From contig LSRY02000015.1 in the NCBI GenBank assembly GCA_001643675.2, positions 1,690,001 to 1,754,000 on the forward strand: a stretch of 64,000 nt of DNA, read 5' to 3'. The notes under the pieces were generated by a model. It was not told the DNA's origin, did no database searches, and saw nothing but the letters and a program-made list of their open reading frames with translations. The number at the start of each line of letters is the position of its first letter. The stretch's first letter is position 1. A program made the position numbers and the translations under genes. The DNA is from Monocercomonoides exilis (lineage: Eukaryota > Preaxostyla > Oxymonadida > Polymastigidae). Below are positions 1 through 12,272 of this stretch, piece by piece.

Positions 1-3000
1 CTCTGTCCCACTTCTTCAGCAAATTTCTCAAAGTTCGGAACAAAATCGAGTCTTCTGGCATTTCGTTAGAATAAGAAGCATCTTCCGAGCCTCCTGTCAA
101 TTTAGCATATCTTTGAAGTCTGTAGCGTCGCATGTCATTTGAGGCATATGCACTGAGAAGACATGATGGAGTCAGTACAAGCTGCCACTTCAGCTTTTGC
201 TTCCTCATCGTTCTCAGCTCTTCCATAACATCTTTGTTACCATCTGCTTCATCGCTGTCTGGAGATCTTCCATCATTCGATTCGATTGTTCCTTTAATCA
301 ATTCTTTTTCTCTGCCTTTCCAAAGCCATTTTCCTTCTCTTCTTCCGCTCATCATTCTCAGCTTTTTCCCAACACCCACAGCAACTCGCTGAATCGCTTT
401 CCAAAATCCCTCGTGCACAACAAGAGCTTCAACAGCTGCGCCAAAAATATCGCACTTCTCCCACATCTTTCGGAGCAAAAGCATCAGTCCAGCAAGCAGC
501 GCTGGTCGCTCGTTGGCCGTTTCCTCCAAGTGATCGCAAAGGAGCGACAATGAGAATCCTAAGAATGAATTCTCTGATAACACTGCTTCAGGATTTGAAT
601 TTATATTTGATGTTTTTTCATTCAAAATATTGCTGCGATTTCGTTTTTGATCATCCAATTGAAACACATTCTCTACAAACAACTTTGCCAGCAGCGGTTG
701 ATAATCAATTGCAGCTGATATGAACTCAACAACAGCAGCAGAAACAGAATGTGGAGTGTTTGGATCTGCAAACCTCATAACGATTGCATCTTTCAGTTGC
801 ATTGCCTGTTTTTCGCTGCCAAAGAAGCGAATAAGCGGAGGCAGCTGAGGGAATCGAATGCTCATGCGGCACAGATGAGTTAATATTCTTGTTGAGACAG
901 TTGAAATCTTGTTGTTGGATTGGTAGGCGACATATGATGCTAACACAAGCAGCCATTCGCGAGGCTCCTGTTTGGGCAACTGATCCGAATGCTTTAAAAT
1001 ACTTTCAGAAGAAAGCTTTGATGAGTCGTTTGGCTTTCTTGTTTCAAGAAGCTCCTTCAAAAGTTTGCTTGCAGCTGTTTCTTTGTGCTCTATCTGTTTA
1101 TTGACAGTATCATCATCCTGTGAAGGCACATCAACAAGAAAAGTGAGAATGAGCCTTTCAAATTGTGATAAATCCCTTAAAGCAGAAGCTGAGGAAGAAG
1201 AATTTGCTTGCTTTCCTTTCACACTTTCGTTTGGTGATGAAGCAGTCGCAGATGTATTTGACACATTCGAACCGGATCCTATTCCATTCATCATTTCGCT
1301 GACTTTTGATTCCTGCTCTTTCACCGTTAAATCGCTTGGCTGTGAGCTTTCCTTCTCTCTCCAATCAAACTCAAGTGAAATCAGCACAATCTCCACAACT
1401 TCCAAACACGCAGTAACTGTCTCTTCCAACACAGTTGCAATATTCTGCTGTCCAGATGCAGAAAGCTGTGTTGCGATCTCCATCGAAAGGCCTCCCGATG
1501 CTGTGAGTGTGAGCAGAGCCTTCTGCAGCACAAGATCTGTTTTGAGAGAAGCCAGAAGCTCAGCACGCGATTGATGGAGTGGGTTCGAGGATGGTTGAAT
1601 GTTGGCTAAATGTTGGTGAGCAGAGTTCCGTTTCATCAAAGTAGATTGAATCTCTTCTATTTGCAAGCTCTGGCTTGTTCCAATGTTTCTTGTTAGGGCA
1701 GCAATAGCAGTGTTCTCCATCGATGTGGCTTCGCGCGATGGAAACAGCTGTTTTTCTTTTTCGTCAGCTGTTATACTGTCTTCAACGGAAGCCATGAACA
1801 TATCGTCAATCCCATCGTCATATTCTTCAAAATCTGCAAATTCTTGCCATCTTCCTGGCTGATTGTTAGCATCGGCAGATGTGACATTATTCCACTTGCT
1901 CTGAATATCATCATTTCTCTTTTTGATTTCTTGATTCCGCTTTGCTTCTTCTGCCTTTGCATTTGCGTTCCTCGCTGCTTCGAACTTCAATCTTCTAATT
2001 CTCCTCTTTCTGTTCGAAATGGCCACTTCAATCGGAAGCGACTGGAGCACAAAGCGGAACATGTCTGTGCAGCGGAGCATTAAAAGCAGCTTGGTCAATT
2101 TGTTGTGGTGAATCCAGACATTTGGAATCATCACAAACACATCACGACGAATGATTGATATCATCTCAGAAAGAAGCATTGACGGATTGCTTAACGGAAA
2201 GCTCGACAAGAGAGAAGCAACAGATGGATGTGAATCAAAAGAAGAAATGGATAAAAGATCTAAGGGCACAGATGATGATAAGGAGGATGAGGATACAGTT
2301 GATGAATCATGTGCAAAAAGTTGATTAGGCTCCTCTTGTTTCAGAGGAACTGGAACAGAAGATGAGAGTTCAGTTGCCTTTGGTACAGCTGCTGTTTCGG
2401 AGACTTCTTTGATGATTGATGAGACAGAAAGAACTGGCAGCTTGATGCATCTTGCTGAAGAAGCAACAACGCGGCACAACCTCAGCAAAGCCAGCAAAGT
2501 TTGATAAGACCCTATTTTGGATTCTGTCGAGGTAACAATGTTAATTGCGTCGTGTATAACAGTGTTGAGTTCAACGTTGTATGTTGAGAACAACGAGACA
2601 AACGAATTTGTAATTCGTTGCATCTCAATTGCAACTTGTTCTGCTATTTTTCTTTTTGTTTGAGCTGATTGAATGTTTAATTGTTCTTTGTTCATGTTCA
2701 TATCTGGTTCAAAAATTGAATTTTCGCATTTCGTCAAACTTTTTTCGCTTCCGATTAAACAATTGCCCAATGAATTCGTTCTGTATTCTGGTGAAATGGT
2801 TCCATTGCTGGTCACAAACTGGTTGGGGCAGCACGACGAGCGGCAAAAAGGAAGCCAGCATGGAACTAGGAGAGTGAGTGTGCGAAGTGCAAGAGAAGAC
2901 AGCTCAAGCAGCTGTTTGCGCTCAGATTCAGAGGAAGAAGAGACAACAGACGATGAAGTGAGCTGAGATGATATGGAATGGATGAGCAAGATACACACAT

Positions 3001-6000
3001 TTGCCACAGAAACTGGTGGAGGTTGTGTTTGAAGAAGGCTGTTTGCTTGTGAAGTGCTGAGGATTGAAGAAGATGTTTGTGAAAGAGAAGAAGAAGAAGA
3101 AGAGAATTGAGATGAAGATAATGGTGGGAAATGTGGTGATGACTGAGAAGCAAGTCGAGAAGAATCATCAAAGATTGAACAAGGAGTAGAAGAAGAAGTA
3201 TTTGTAGAAGTCGTAGATTCAGCTGAAATGATAGAATTCATTGAAGAAAGCTGTTGGTCAATCACTTTGTGAATCGGTGGATGTGCACGAATAAGCGAAT
3301 GGATGAGAAGAAGAGCAGCGTGTGTTGTGGAAAGAGATGAAACAGATTGCTCTGCAGTGACTTTCTGCCAGGAAGAGCAGGAGTCAGGCATCTGAATGGG
3401 TGGATTGAGGATGTCTGAAGGAGATCGCGCAGAGGAAAGAGAGAAGAACGGGCGAAGAAGGAAAGGCCAGCCAGGATATGGTGATGGAGGGAAGAAGCGC
3501 ACAACCAGACCGATTGAGTTCAGAAAGTGTAGAGGAATAGGCAAAGTGAAAGAAAGCGGGAGTGGATCGTCGATTGCACGTGCTAGTGGAACACATCCAA
3601 CAATTTGTCCTTCAAAGCCAGATGGAATGACAACATTTCTGTCTGCTGCAAATTCCTCTTTCAGTTTGATGAATGGAATGTGCTGGGCATTCAGCAGCTC
3701 TTCTTCATAAAGAGCTGCTTTCTCCTGCAGCGCCTCCATTTCAATCTGCCCCAAAGCATCAAAAGCGCCTCCTGCCAATCCATCTTTCGTCAAATTCTGC
3801 TCTTTCCCCAAATTGTTTTCAGAGTGTTCCCCTGCAAATACTTTGTTTAACGACATCTGCACATCTTCATCCCATTTGATCTCCTGTCCTTCTGAATTCA
3901 CCGATTTCCATCCAAAACTGGCTCTGCCGTGGAGCAGATGTGACACAGGAACTATAACAGCCAATGACTCCATGTGATTGATTGCTTCACAGACTTGTGA
4001 AGCAGACTGAGAATCCTGCGAAAGAGAGGAATACAATCGGATGGCAGGTAAGCTGTCAGCTGGAAAAGAAGACACAGAATCTGAAAGGAGAGAGGCCAAA
4101 GACGGATTGGTTGTAGAGAGTTCCCAGTAAAGTCCAGCGAGTTTCGGGTGGTGGTATGTGACAACAGAAAGGAGAGAGAACAGAGCAGAGGCAGAAGGAA
4201 CGTTGGTGTGTGTGATTTCTGAGAGATATGTCAGCAAAGAGCCGAGTGTAGGGCGAGGCGGCTGCTGCGGCAGTGAAGTGGCAAGGGCAGAAGAGATGGC
4301 GTCAGACGAAGGAGAAGGAAGAGGAAGTGAGTCATCGTGCTGTTGAATAACTTCGATGATGTCTTGAGGTATTTGAGACAGAAGAGAAGGGAGAATGAGC
4401 TTGGAAGAGCGAAGTGTTGATGTGATAACACAAATGTACTCCATCAGAACGGTTTTGAATCCAAACAGGACTTGTTTGTGTGTCGCGGAATGCCGAACAT
4501 TGAATGAGGAGCCAGCACCCCGCGAAGAATAATTCGATTTCCAATCAAAAATGTTATTCCTTGTTCTGTTTGCTTCTTGTTCTGTTTTGTCTGCATTAAA
4601 CAGCCACATCGCATCGTTCCATTCACTTGTATCATCACCCAGCCCACTTCCGTCCTTTCCGTTCATCCATTTGTCATTCTGCTTCCAGTTGCATTCTTCT
4701 TCCTCCTTTTCTTCTTCTTCAAGACGTTCAATCAAATACGCAAAGGGCTTGTGCTTCAAAGCAAATGAGGCCAGCTTATTGAGTGTGTCAATTGTTGTTG
4801 CCTGTGGAGTTCCATTCATAATCGCCTCTGTGTCACCTTCCATCAATGTTGGCTGAGATAGAGAGAGAGGCGGAAGAGACGAAAGAGCTGTCTCACCCTG
4901 CTGCCCCATGCTTCTGCTCATTGAGTCAATTGGCATCCCATCAAGCCCGTTCATTCCTTCTCCTCCTCCAAATGCCCCAAACTGATTGCTTCTCCCTCTC
5001 TCGAAACTGTCGCAATTCTTATCAAATTCGTTCTCTCCTGCCATCTCTTCGTCTGCATTTGCTGGGTCCAGATCTTCCAGCACACCGCACTGCACGTGTT
5101 TCAGCACCAGACAGCACCAAGCAACGCAGATGACAGAAGCAGTAGCAGTCGAAGCAGAGCAGGCAGCAGAATTCGCATTCAGGTCAGCAAATCCAAAGGC
5201 CACTGCGCTTGGAGATAGAACAGCAGATAAAGCATCGAGGGAAGAGGAAGAAGACTGTTGGAGTGAAGAGGCAGTCAGTGCAGAAGAAGAAGGATCAAAA
5301 GAATGAAAAGAAGAAGCAGAAAGAGAAAACGAGTCAAATGAATCGAAAGAGCCGAATGGAAAGCTCAGAGAGCGGTTGAACTGAGAGCTGGAAGAAGCGC
5401 TGGACTCGATCCATTGGATGAAGCTGTTCAGAATCAGCTTCCGCTGCTCGTCAACCAGCACAAACGGATGCAGCTCTGCATAGTCGATTGAATTGTGTGA
5501 AATGGGATCACTTGTGAGTGAGTGCTTGGTGACAGACAGAGTGGCCTTTGATGTGATCGCAGAGGAAGCACGTGACTCTGGAAGAGAATGGATAGAAGAA
5601 GGTGATGCGGGCATTCGAGCAGGCTGCAGAACGCGGTGAAGGTTGAGTGATGGCGAGGCAGGCGAAGTTGCCAAGGGAACTGGGGCGATGGCAGTTGGGG
5701 TGAACATTCGTGTGGAAGATGGAGACGCAACAACTCCTGCTGTGCGCTGTTTGGGAGTAGAGAAAGGGCGAGGTGAGTGAAGAAGGCCTGGTGATTGTGA
5801 GATGGGAATCAGCTGTGTGGGCAAATGAAGTGAGGCAGGCAATGGGAGTTTTGAGGCGTTCACAGAAGAAGGTGTGCGACGATGACGTGAAGAAGCGCTT
5901 GGAGCTAAAGGAGGAACATTTTGAGAGTTTAATGAATTTGTTTGGCTTTCCTTTGGAGAGCTGTGGGCAGAGAATGTTGGCGAGCACAACTCTTCTTTCA

Positions 6001-7698
6001 ATTTTCCTTCTTTTTTCTTTGTTTTGGTGTTGATGCTTCCTCTCTCGCTTTCGAAATACGCTGCATTTTGTTCTGCTTCTTTGCCATTCTTTTTCTCGCT
6101 GAATGTTGCTTGAGACGCAGAAACAGGCTGCTTCGACTTCGCAAGCGAGGCTTCCAGATCAACTGCATATTCCAGCCGCATCGCCTCAATCAGCACGATC
6201 GTTGCACGCAGCTGGATGGCACGCACAGCAGATGCTATTTGACTCAGGATGTGCGGAGTCATTGAGTGCTTGTGGTTCGCTTTTGCGCTTTTAGATAATT
6301 GTGTTGATGTTGAACTAGCTGTTCCGTTTTGATGCCCCGCAGCTGAAGAAGACGGTTTCACAGAAGCTGCAGATGCTGGAGGAAAAGAAAATGGAGAAGG
6401 GTTGTTCGGCTTTGCGGCTGGAGGCAGGGTTTGAGTAGATGGCGTTGATTCATTTAAGGGCTGGATCCAGCATCTTTCAATGAAAATGGACAGTTTGTGA
6501 TGCAGCATTGATGTCTTTCGTATCACTGTGGAGTAGTCTTTCGCCTGCATCACACACAAGTCTGTGTATGATGTCAGAAACAGAGCATCGTACAAAAGAC
6601 TAATTTCTCGCAAAAGAGAGACACAAAAAGTTCCGCGGTCGAAAGGCATCTCGAGAATTGATGAAAAATCAGCTGAAGATTGATTCGATACTCCTCCTAA
6701 TTTTGTGCTATTTGATTTGGTTTTGTCTGGAATTGCTCCAAAAGTTCCTGTTGGAGAAAGATCAATGTCAAGGATGTAATCAATGCATGAGATAATTAAT
6801 CCAATAAATCCAGTAAGTTTGTGTGAATCTAAAGGATGAAGAAGATCAGAGGGTTCAAAAGAAGTAAATTTCTTCAGTCCCCCAATTGAAGATGTCGGAG
6901 ACGGCTTTGTTTGAATTGCTTCTTTTGCAAATGGAGAAGTTGTTAAATTCTTCGCAGGTGATTGTGTTGGAGAAAATACGGAAAGTCCATCCAAAACCTC
7001 CCCAGAAGGCGGAAGATTAAGCTCCTCTGCTTGCTCAGATGGATTGAGCACGTTTGATATCTGATTTAAGTAGTCTTGAGTTGTTTCTGATAAAATATCA
7101 TCAGTGTTGTTGGCTTTCAAAACTAATGTTGTGTATAACTCCAATAAGCTATGTCTCTCATTCATATAAAACAAAAAAAGTTGATTGATAAAATTCTTCA
7201 TATTATTTGGATCAATCTGAGGTAAATCAAAATCATTTACGGTATGTTTATCCTGTGAATTAACAATAAAAAGCAAACTTCTCGTATCCAAACTTCTTGA
7301 ATAAAATGATGTAGCAACTGAGCTGTTTTAATTTCATCGAGTCGCTGATTGTCCAATTTTTATTTGTTAAAATTAATTTTTCGCAGAGAAAAAAGGAAAT
7401 ATATTAAGAATGCAAATTTTTTCAAAATTTTTTCAAAATTGCACATATACAAATGCAAGAAACATACAAAATGTGAACTTATAGCACATATAAGAGCTTG
7501 CTGTTCTTCTGTTATCTGTATCTCTTGAGAATCAACAAAAATTATCCCAGATTTCAAATCTTGCTTCGATTTTTCATTTGGCAATGAAAAATATGTGCTG
7601 AGGGTCGAGATTGCTTTCCCCTTTTCGTCGTCCAAATACGCAAAGAAATCATTTTCGTCTCCTTGTTGAACAGCGAAAAGAGTTTTGGCAAATGACAT
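1..7698 (-). CDS. Giant Ser-rich alpha-helical protein, possibly Nup192/Nup205-like, 3' end outside window
   Basis: Exon 1 is 7468-7698 (77 codons from the ATG). It ends at a GTATGT donor; the intron is 7253-7467 (215 bp) and ends in a pyrimidine-rich TTCACAG. Exon 2 runs from 7252 to the left edge without a stop: I read every codon of this minus frame (plus-strand codons starting at positions 2, 5, 8...) and saw no TTA, CTA or TCA triplet. That gives at least 2,494 residues, open at the C-terminus. The protein alternates helical, Leu-rich stretches with long Ser/Gln/Pro-rich low-complexity inserts; there is a charged Lys/Glu/Arg helix near 1900-1990 on the plus map. The N-terminal part (around MNERHSLLELYTTLVLKA) recalls the start of large solenoid nucleoporins of the Nup192/205/188 group, but that resemblance is weak. 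No membrane span or signal peptide is evident. The gene is sure; the function is not. Confidence 0.85.
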
Positions 7699-8147
7699 TC
7701 TAAGATAAAAGTTGGTTTGATCATAATTTTTTCATTTATCTTTCAGAGACTTTTTTCAACGCAAACAATTAGCTAACATGCATATATGTTTCATATTTTA
7801 ATAATTCATTGAAACTATCCTTTATTTCACAGAGTTTTCAGTTTGGTATTCTTACAAGTTATGATTGTCAAAATACTCAATAATTATTCAAATTATTTTC
7901 AGATTGATTGTATTTCATTGTTCATATGGGGAAAAAGGCATTGTTCTATAGCTCTTCATACGTTAAAAAGCATGATTGTTTGGTTATTTGATTATTTTTA
8001 ACTATAAAGCGAAACGATGAAAAGGAAATCAAAATAGAACAAAGATAAAAATTGTTTGAATAATAGCTTTTGTTTCAGCAATTTTGAAATATCGCCTTTT
8101 CACGAGAGATCCGCTTTTTTGATGTTATCTTCTTTTTATTGTGATGT
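7699..8147. other. Intergenic spacer between the giant Ser-rich gene and RPL5
   Basis: This is 449 bases of AT-rich DNA upstream of the giant gene and downstream of RPL5. An AATAAA hexamer on the minus strand (plus TTTATT near 8135) lies about 10 bases past the RPL5 stop and could be a polyadenylation signal. I see nothing else. Confidence 0.5.
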
Positions 8148-9068
8148 TTACATGTCAAGAAGAGCAGCATTGACAGACTTTTGCTTTCTCTTGATGTTGG
8201 CCAACTTTTGTCTGAATCTTTGTCTTCTCAACTTCAACGGCCATTTCTTCATTTGCCCTCCTGGGAACAATGGTCCTTTCTTTTCTGGAACTTTTTTCTC
8301 TGTTGGTTTGAATGATGGATCGGCTCTGATTGCTGCATGAGCGGACTTGTACATTGCTTCGACTTTATCAGCTGTGATTCCAGCCTTAATATATTGCGAG
8401 AAGTGGCTCTTGTATGCTCTTTCATCTTCTTTCTTCAGATCCTTCATGTATTTGGACACATGAATTCCAAAGATGTGCTCACGAAGAACAGCTGCATCAA
8501 GCTTCTTTGTTTTGGAGTTGTATCCAACAAGACGCTTGTCATTGTGTGGAATGTTCATACCACCATCAGTTGCTCCTTTCATAACTGCAAATACTTTTGA
8601 TCCAGTTGTTGTTCTGTGAAGACCAACATCGAGGAAGGCCTTGAACGGGCGTGGTCCTTTTGCATTTGGAACAACTGGCTTTGATTCTCCGGTTGCTTCT
8701 TTCACACCTGGATACAATTTGTCAAGGTGCAATTTTGCCAACAAGCGGCGTGCAAGAAGAAGACCAGTTGCATAGCATGCAGCATAATTTGTGAGACCAA
8801 CCTTGATGCCATATCTCTTGAGCTCGTGAGAATAAGCACTGCACATGCAGCTATCTCCGTACACATGGGCCATAACGATTTGGCAGATAACATCACGGTT
8901 TGTGATACGAACAACAAGTCTGTGCTTGGGGTTGTTGATGGTGCGCTGATCCTGAATAATAAGTGCCTTTCTAGCTGTATAATCAGTTTTACCTTCACGT
9001 CTACGACGATATTTTACTTGATAGCGACGATAATAAGCTTTATCTTTCTGAATTTTATGAAGCGGCAT
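8148..9068 (-). CDS. RPL5: 60S ribosomal protein L5 (uL18)
   Basis: This 306-residue protein is the eukaryotic uL18/L5 that binds 5S rRNA in the large ribosomal subunit's central protuberance. The whole length reads as the family does: a basic N-terminus rich in Arg/Tyr/Lys (MPLHKIQKDKAYYRRYQVKY), the conserved core with NNPKHRLVVRITNRDV near residue 46, a conserved block around residues 87-112 (GIKVGLTNYAACYATGLLLA), the FLDVGLHRTTTG segment near 145, and a basic C-terminal tail. Length is normal (human is about 297). No intron is present. The ATG gives the expected N-terminus, so the start is firm; the stop is TAA with an AATAAA just downstream. It is transcribed in the same direction as the giant gene to its left, 449 bases apart. 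Confidence 0.97.
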   Translation of the reverse strand: MPLHKIQKDKAYYRRYQVKYRRRREGKTDYTARKALIIQDQRTINNPKHRLVVRITNRDVICQIVMAHVYGDSCMCSAYSHELKRYGIKVGLTNYAACYATGLLLARRLLAKLHLDKLYPGVKEATGESKPVVPNAKGPRPFKAFLDVGLHRTTTGSKVFAVMKGATDGGMNIPHNDKRLVGYNSKTKKLDAAVLREHIFGIHVSKYMKDLKKEDERAYKSHFSQYIKAGITADKVEAMYKSAHAAIRADPSFKPTEKKVPEKKGPLFPGGQMKKWPLKLRRQRFRQKLANIKRKQKSVNAALLDM

Positions 9069-9454
9069 TTCTCTCGATAATGTAAACTCGCTGTTTATAT
9101 ATCACATAAAATCAAATGTAAAATTATTAAAAGTCTCAAGAATTTACAGGATCATAATAACAAGCTCACCTTTATAGCGTTAGAATAAAAAATTCTCGCA
9201 AAGCAAGATCTGTTATATAATTCATTCGAATAAAATTTTTTCTTTGATCAAATGGAAATATCATCAACTGCAATAAACAGTTATTGATTTGGTTTTCAAA
9301 TGTTTGGGCAACGAATTTTTCTCAAACATTTGAAAATATTCGTTTATTTCGCAATGAAAAATTATTTTTTCAAAAAAGCGGAATGGAATTATCATCGTGA
9401 AGGTAACTTTTAAGTACAATGTGATTTATAAACCCACGCATTTTTATTAACTCG

Positions 9455-9586
<132 letters not shown>

Positions 9587-9593
9587 TTTGTTT

Positions 9594-10483
9594 GTTGAAA
9601 CAGAAGAAATAGTTGGAAAAAATAAAAAAGACAAACAGTTATTTAATTTATTGAATTGTTTTGTGAAAAAACCAAAAACTTTTGAATTCGATTTTCGTTC
9701 TTGATGATCAAAGGAATTTTTTGTTGATTTAATATCGTTTGTTTTGCTTGCTTTAAACCAACTTTCTTTTATTGTTTGTTTTTGATTAAAAGATCAAAAA
9801 CTTTCTCAATGAAACTTTTCTATTCAATGCGTGTTATGTTTTTATCTTATTTTCCCACTGTTTTTCACACTTCACCGTTTTCATCAATTTAATATGAAAA
9901 AATGAATGTTTTTATTTTATATTAAAAGATACGAATTAAATATCAATGAACAATGAAAACAATTAATTGATGCATTGGTAAACTTTCTTGTTAGTCATTT
10001 TGAATTGAAAAAAAAAGAAAATAAGTATTTTAATCTTTCACAATAATTGATTTGTGTGATAAAAGAAACATCATTTCACATATTTTTGTCATTACAAATA
10101 CTTTTTCAAGTTGTATTCTTTTTATGCACATCATTAAAAATATCGAATAACATCGTATCGCATGAAAATATTTTGATTTTCATATTAAATTGATGAAAAC
10201 GGTGAAGTGTGAAAAACAGTGGGAAAATAAGATAAAAACATAACACGCATTGAATAGAAAAGTTTCATTGAGAAAGTTTTTGATCTTTTAATCAAAAACA
10301 AACAATAAAAGAAAGTTGGTTTAAAGCAAGCAAAACAAACGATATTAAATCAACAAAAAATTCCTTTGATCATCAAGAACGAAAATCGAATTCAAAAGTT
10401 TTTGGTTTTTTCACAAAACAATTCAATAAATTAAATAACTGTTTGTCTTTTTTATTTTTTCCAACTATTTCTTCTGTTTCAAC
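9594..10483. repeat. Foldback inverted repeat, 307-bp arms, 276-bp loop
   Basis: The left arm 9594-9900 is the reverse complement of 10177-10483. Paired coordinates always sum to 20077 at both ends, so the arms contain no net indel, and the stretches I compared match base for base. With a few mismatches the pairing extends to 9586 and 10491. The loop 9901-10176 is AT-rich and non-coding. No clear target-site duplication is seen. It could be a foldback-type transposable element or a recent local inverted duplication. Confidence 0.93.
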
Positions 10484-10877
10484 GAACTAAGTAAAAACCG
10501 GACTTTTTAATCACCAAATCGGGTGAATATGTTACTTCAAAATTTTTTATTGAAAAATAGTGTACTTTTTTATTGACTTTTTGCGATCAAAAAATATGAA
10601 TGAAATGAGTTCATTTTTTGAGATCCTTGTGAGGTCACGAAACATAATATAGTGATATCAATAATACCTGTAAATAGATATGAGAATCATATTTATATAG
10701 AAATCTGAGAGAGAGTTATTAAAGTTATGAGAGAAACAATTTTTCTGTGCTTTGTGCAAAACAGCTTGAAAGTTCAAATTTTCACACATATTTTTGTATT
10801 TGTGTTTCATATTTTGAACAAGTGTTTTTGAGTAGTTTATTTTGCTGCATTTTCATGTGAAAAAGAAAATAGAATAT

Positions 10878-11134
10878 GGGTGATTATTTTTGAAATCATA
10901 ACTTTTTTCGGAGTGTTCATTTTTTAAGGTTGTTTTCGATTGTGAAGGATTTTTGTCTTTAATCTGTGTTTTTATCACAACTGAATTAAAAATAAATGTT
11001 TTTGCTCAAATAATGATGTTGATGTCTTCGATAAAACTTTTCTTTTTTTTGTGCTCTTTCGTTGATCTTTGAGTGAAATTTTTAGAACCGAAAATTCTGA
11101 AAGAAAAAATATGATTTCAAAAATAATCACCCAT
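10878..11134. mobile_element. MITE, Tc1/mariner-like ends, TA target duplication (copy 1)
   Basis: The element is 257 bp with about 24-bp terminal inverted repeats. The left end reads TGGGTGATTATTTTTGAAAT and the right end is its reverse complement ending in AATCACCCA. A TA dinucleotide flanks each end. It has no coding capacity. A second 257-bp copy lies at 37067-37323 and diverged copies lie inside the large palindrome. Confidence 0.85.
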
Positions 11135-11736
11135 ATTTTCATCAAATTTATTTTTTAACTTACTAAACATCAAAAGAATAATAATTATAATGTTGATTTG
11201 CTTTTGTTTTCATGACAATATTATTATTGTGAATTGGATTAACAATTCGATGAAAATATTCAATTTTCATTTTCTCATGACAAAAATAACAAAAGAAACT
11301 TTTCAAGAAATAATAAAATTATCTGTTTTTCTTGAGAAAGATGAACTGTTGCTTTTGTCGAAAAAATGAAAATTATATAAACAAAAACAGCATTTTATTG
11401 TTACAATATAGAGAATAAAAATCTTTCATTTCCACGGAAATGGGAAATGAATTCGTTTCAGTATTTCAACTTTCACATAAAATTGATTCATTTTGAAATG
11501 GCAATTCTCAATCTGTTGAAAACATTTTGGTTCCCATTGCATGTTATTCGAATGATATTCATGAATAACTGTTTTTGATTAACAACTAAATGATGAAATT
11601 TGTTCAAAGCAAATTGAAAGTTAATAATGAAGAATTATTTCCAAAGACTCAAAAATGCAGAAATCATTGCTTATGTATTGATTGATTATTTTGTATTCCT
11701 CTGTTGCACGGCTAGTTGAAAAAATCGCTTGCCTTT

Positions 11737-11737
<1 letters not shown>

Positions 11738-11793
<56 letters not shown>
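11738..11793. repeat. 56-base poly(A) tract
   Basis: An uninterrupted run of A on the plus strand in non-coding DNA. No retroposed gene sequence is visible next to it. Confidence 0.97.
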
Positions 11794-11795
<2 letters not shown>

Positions 11796-12272
11796 TCTCT
11801 TTTTTTGTTAAACACAACCATTATTTGTTGTTTAATTAATAAACATTGGTATATGAAGGAAGAAAAAGTTTTTTTTTTTCAACACATCCTTGCTCAGATT
11901 TTTTCCCTATATATATATATATATTTATAAATTACAAAAACATTAATATAAAAGGATTCCTCATCTGTTTCTCTGAATTCCAGAGAAAGTTCAAAATGAA
12001 AAACTGATTGAACTCAAATGCTTTGCTTCGACAACTCAAGCCCAAATTTGTTCTCAGAATCGAGAAAACGAATAATATTTGAACGCTTCCCAAAACAAAA
12101 TTATTTTGAATGGAAAGATAATGCATCATAAATTTTCAATTTGATATAAATGCAATTATAATTTAGGCTTCTTCATTGATTATTCTTTTTAAGCATTTGA
12201 AGCCTTATTCGTAACTTTAATATTATCGGTTGACATTTTTTCACAATTTGTTTTTTGCATTGTGATATTATT

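Noticed and set aside
11621-11930. ORFs containing poly-Phe or poly-Lys
   Set aside because: They are translations of the 56-base A tract.
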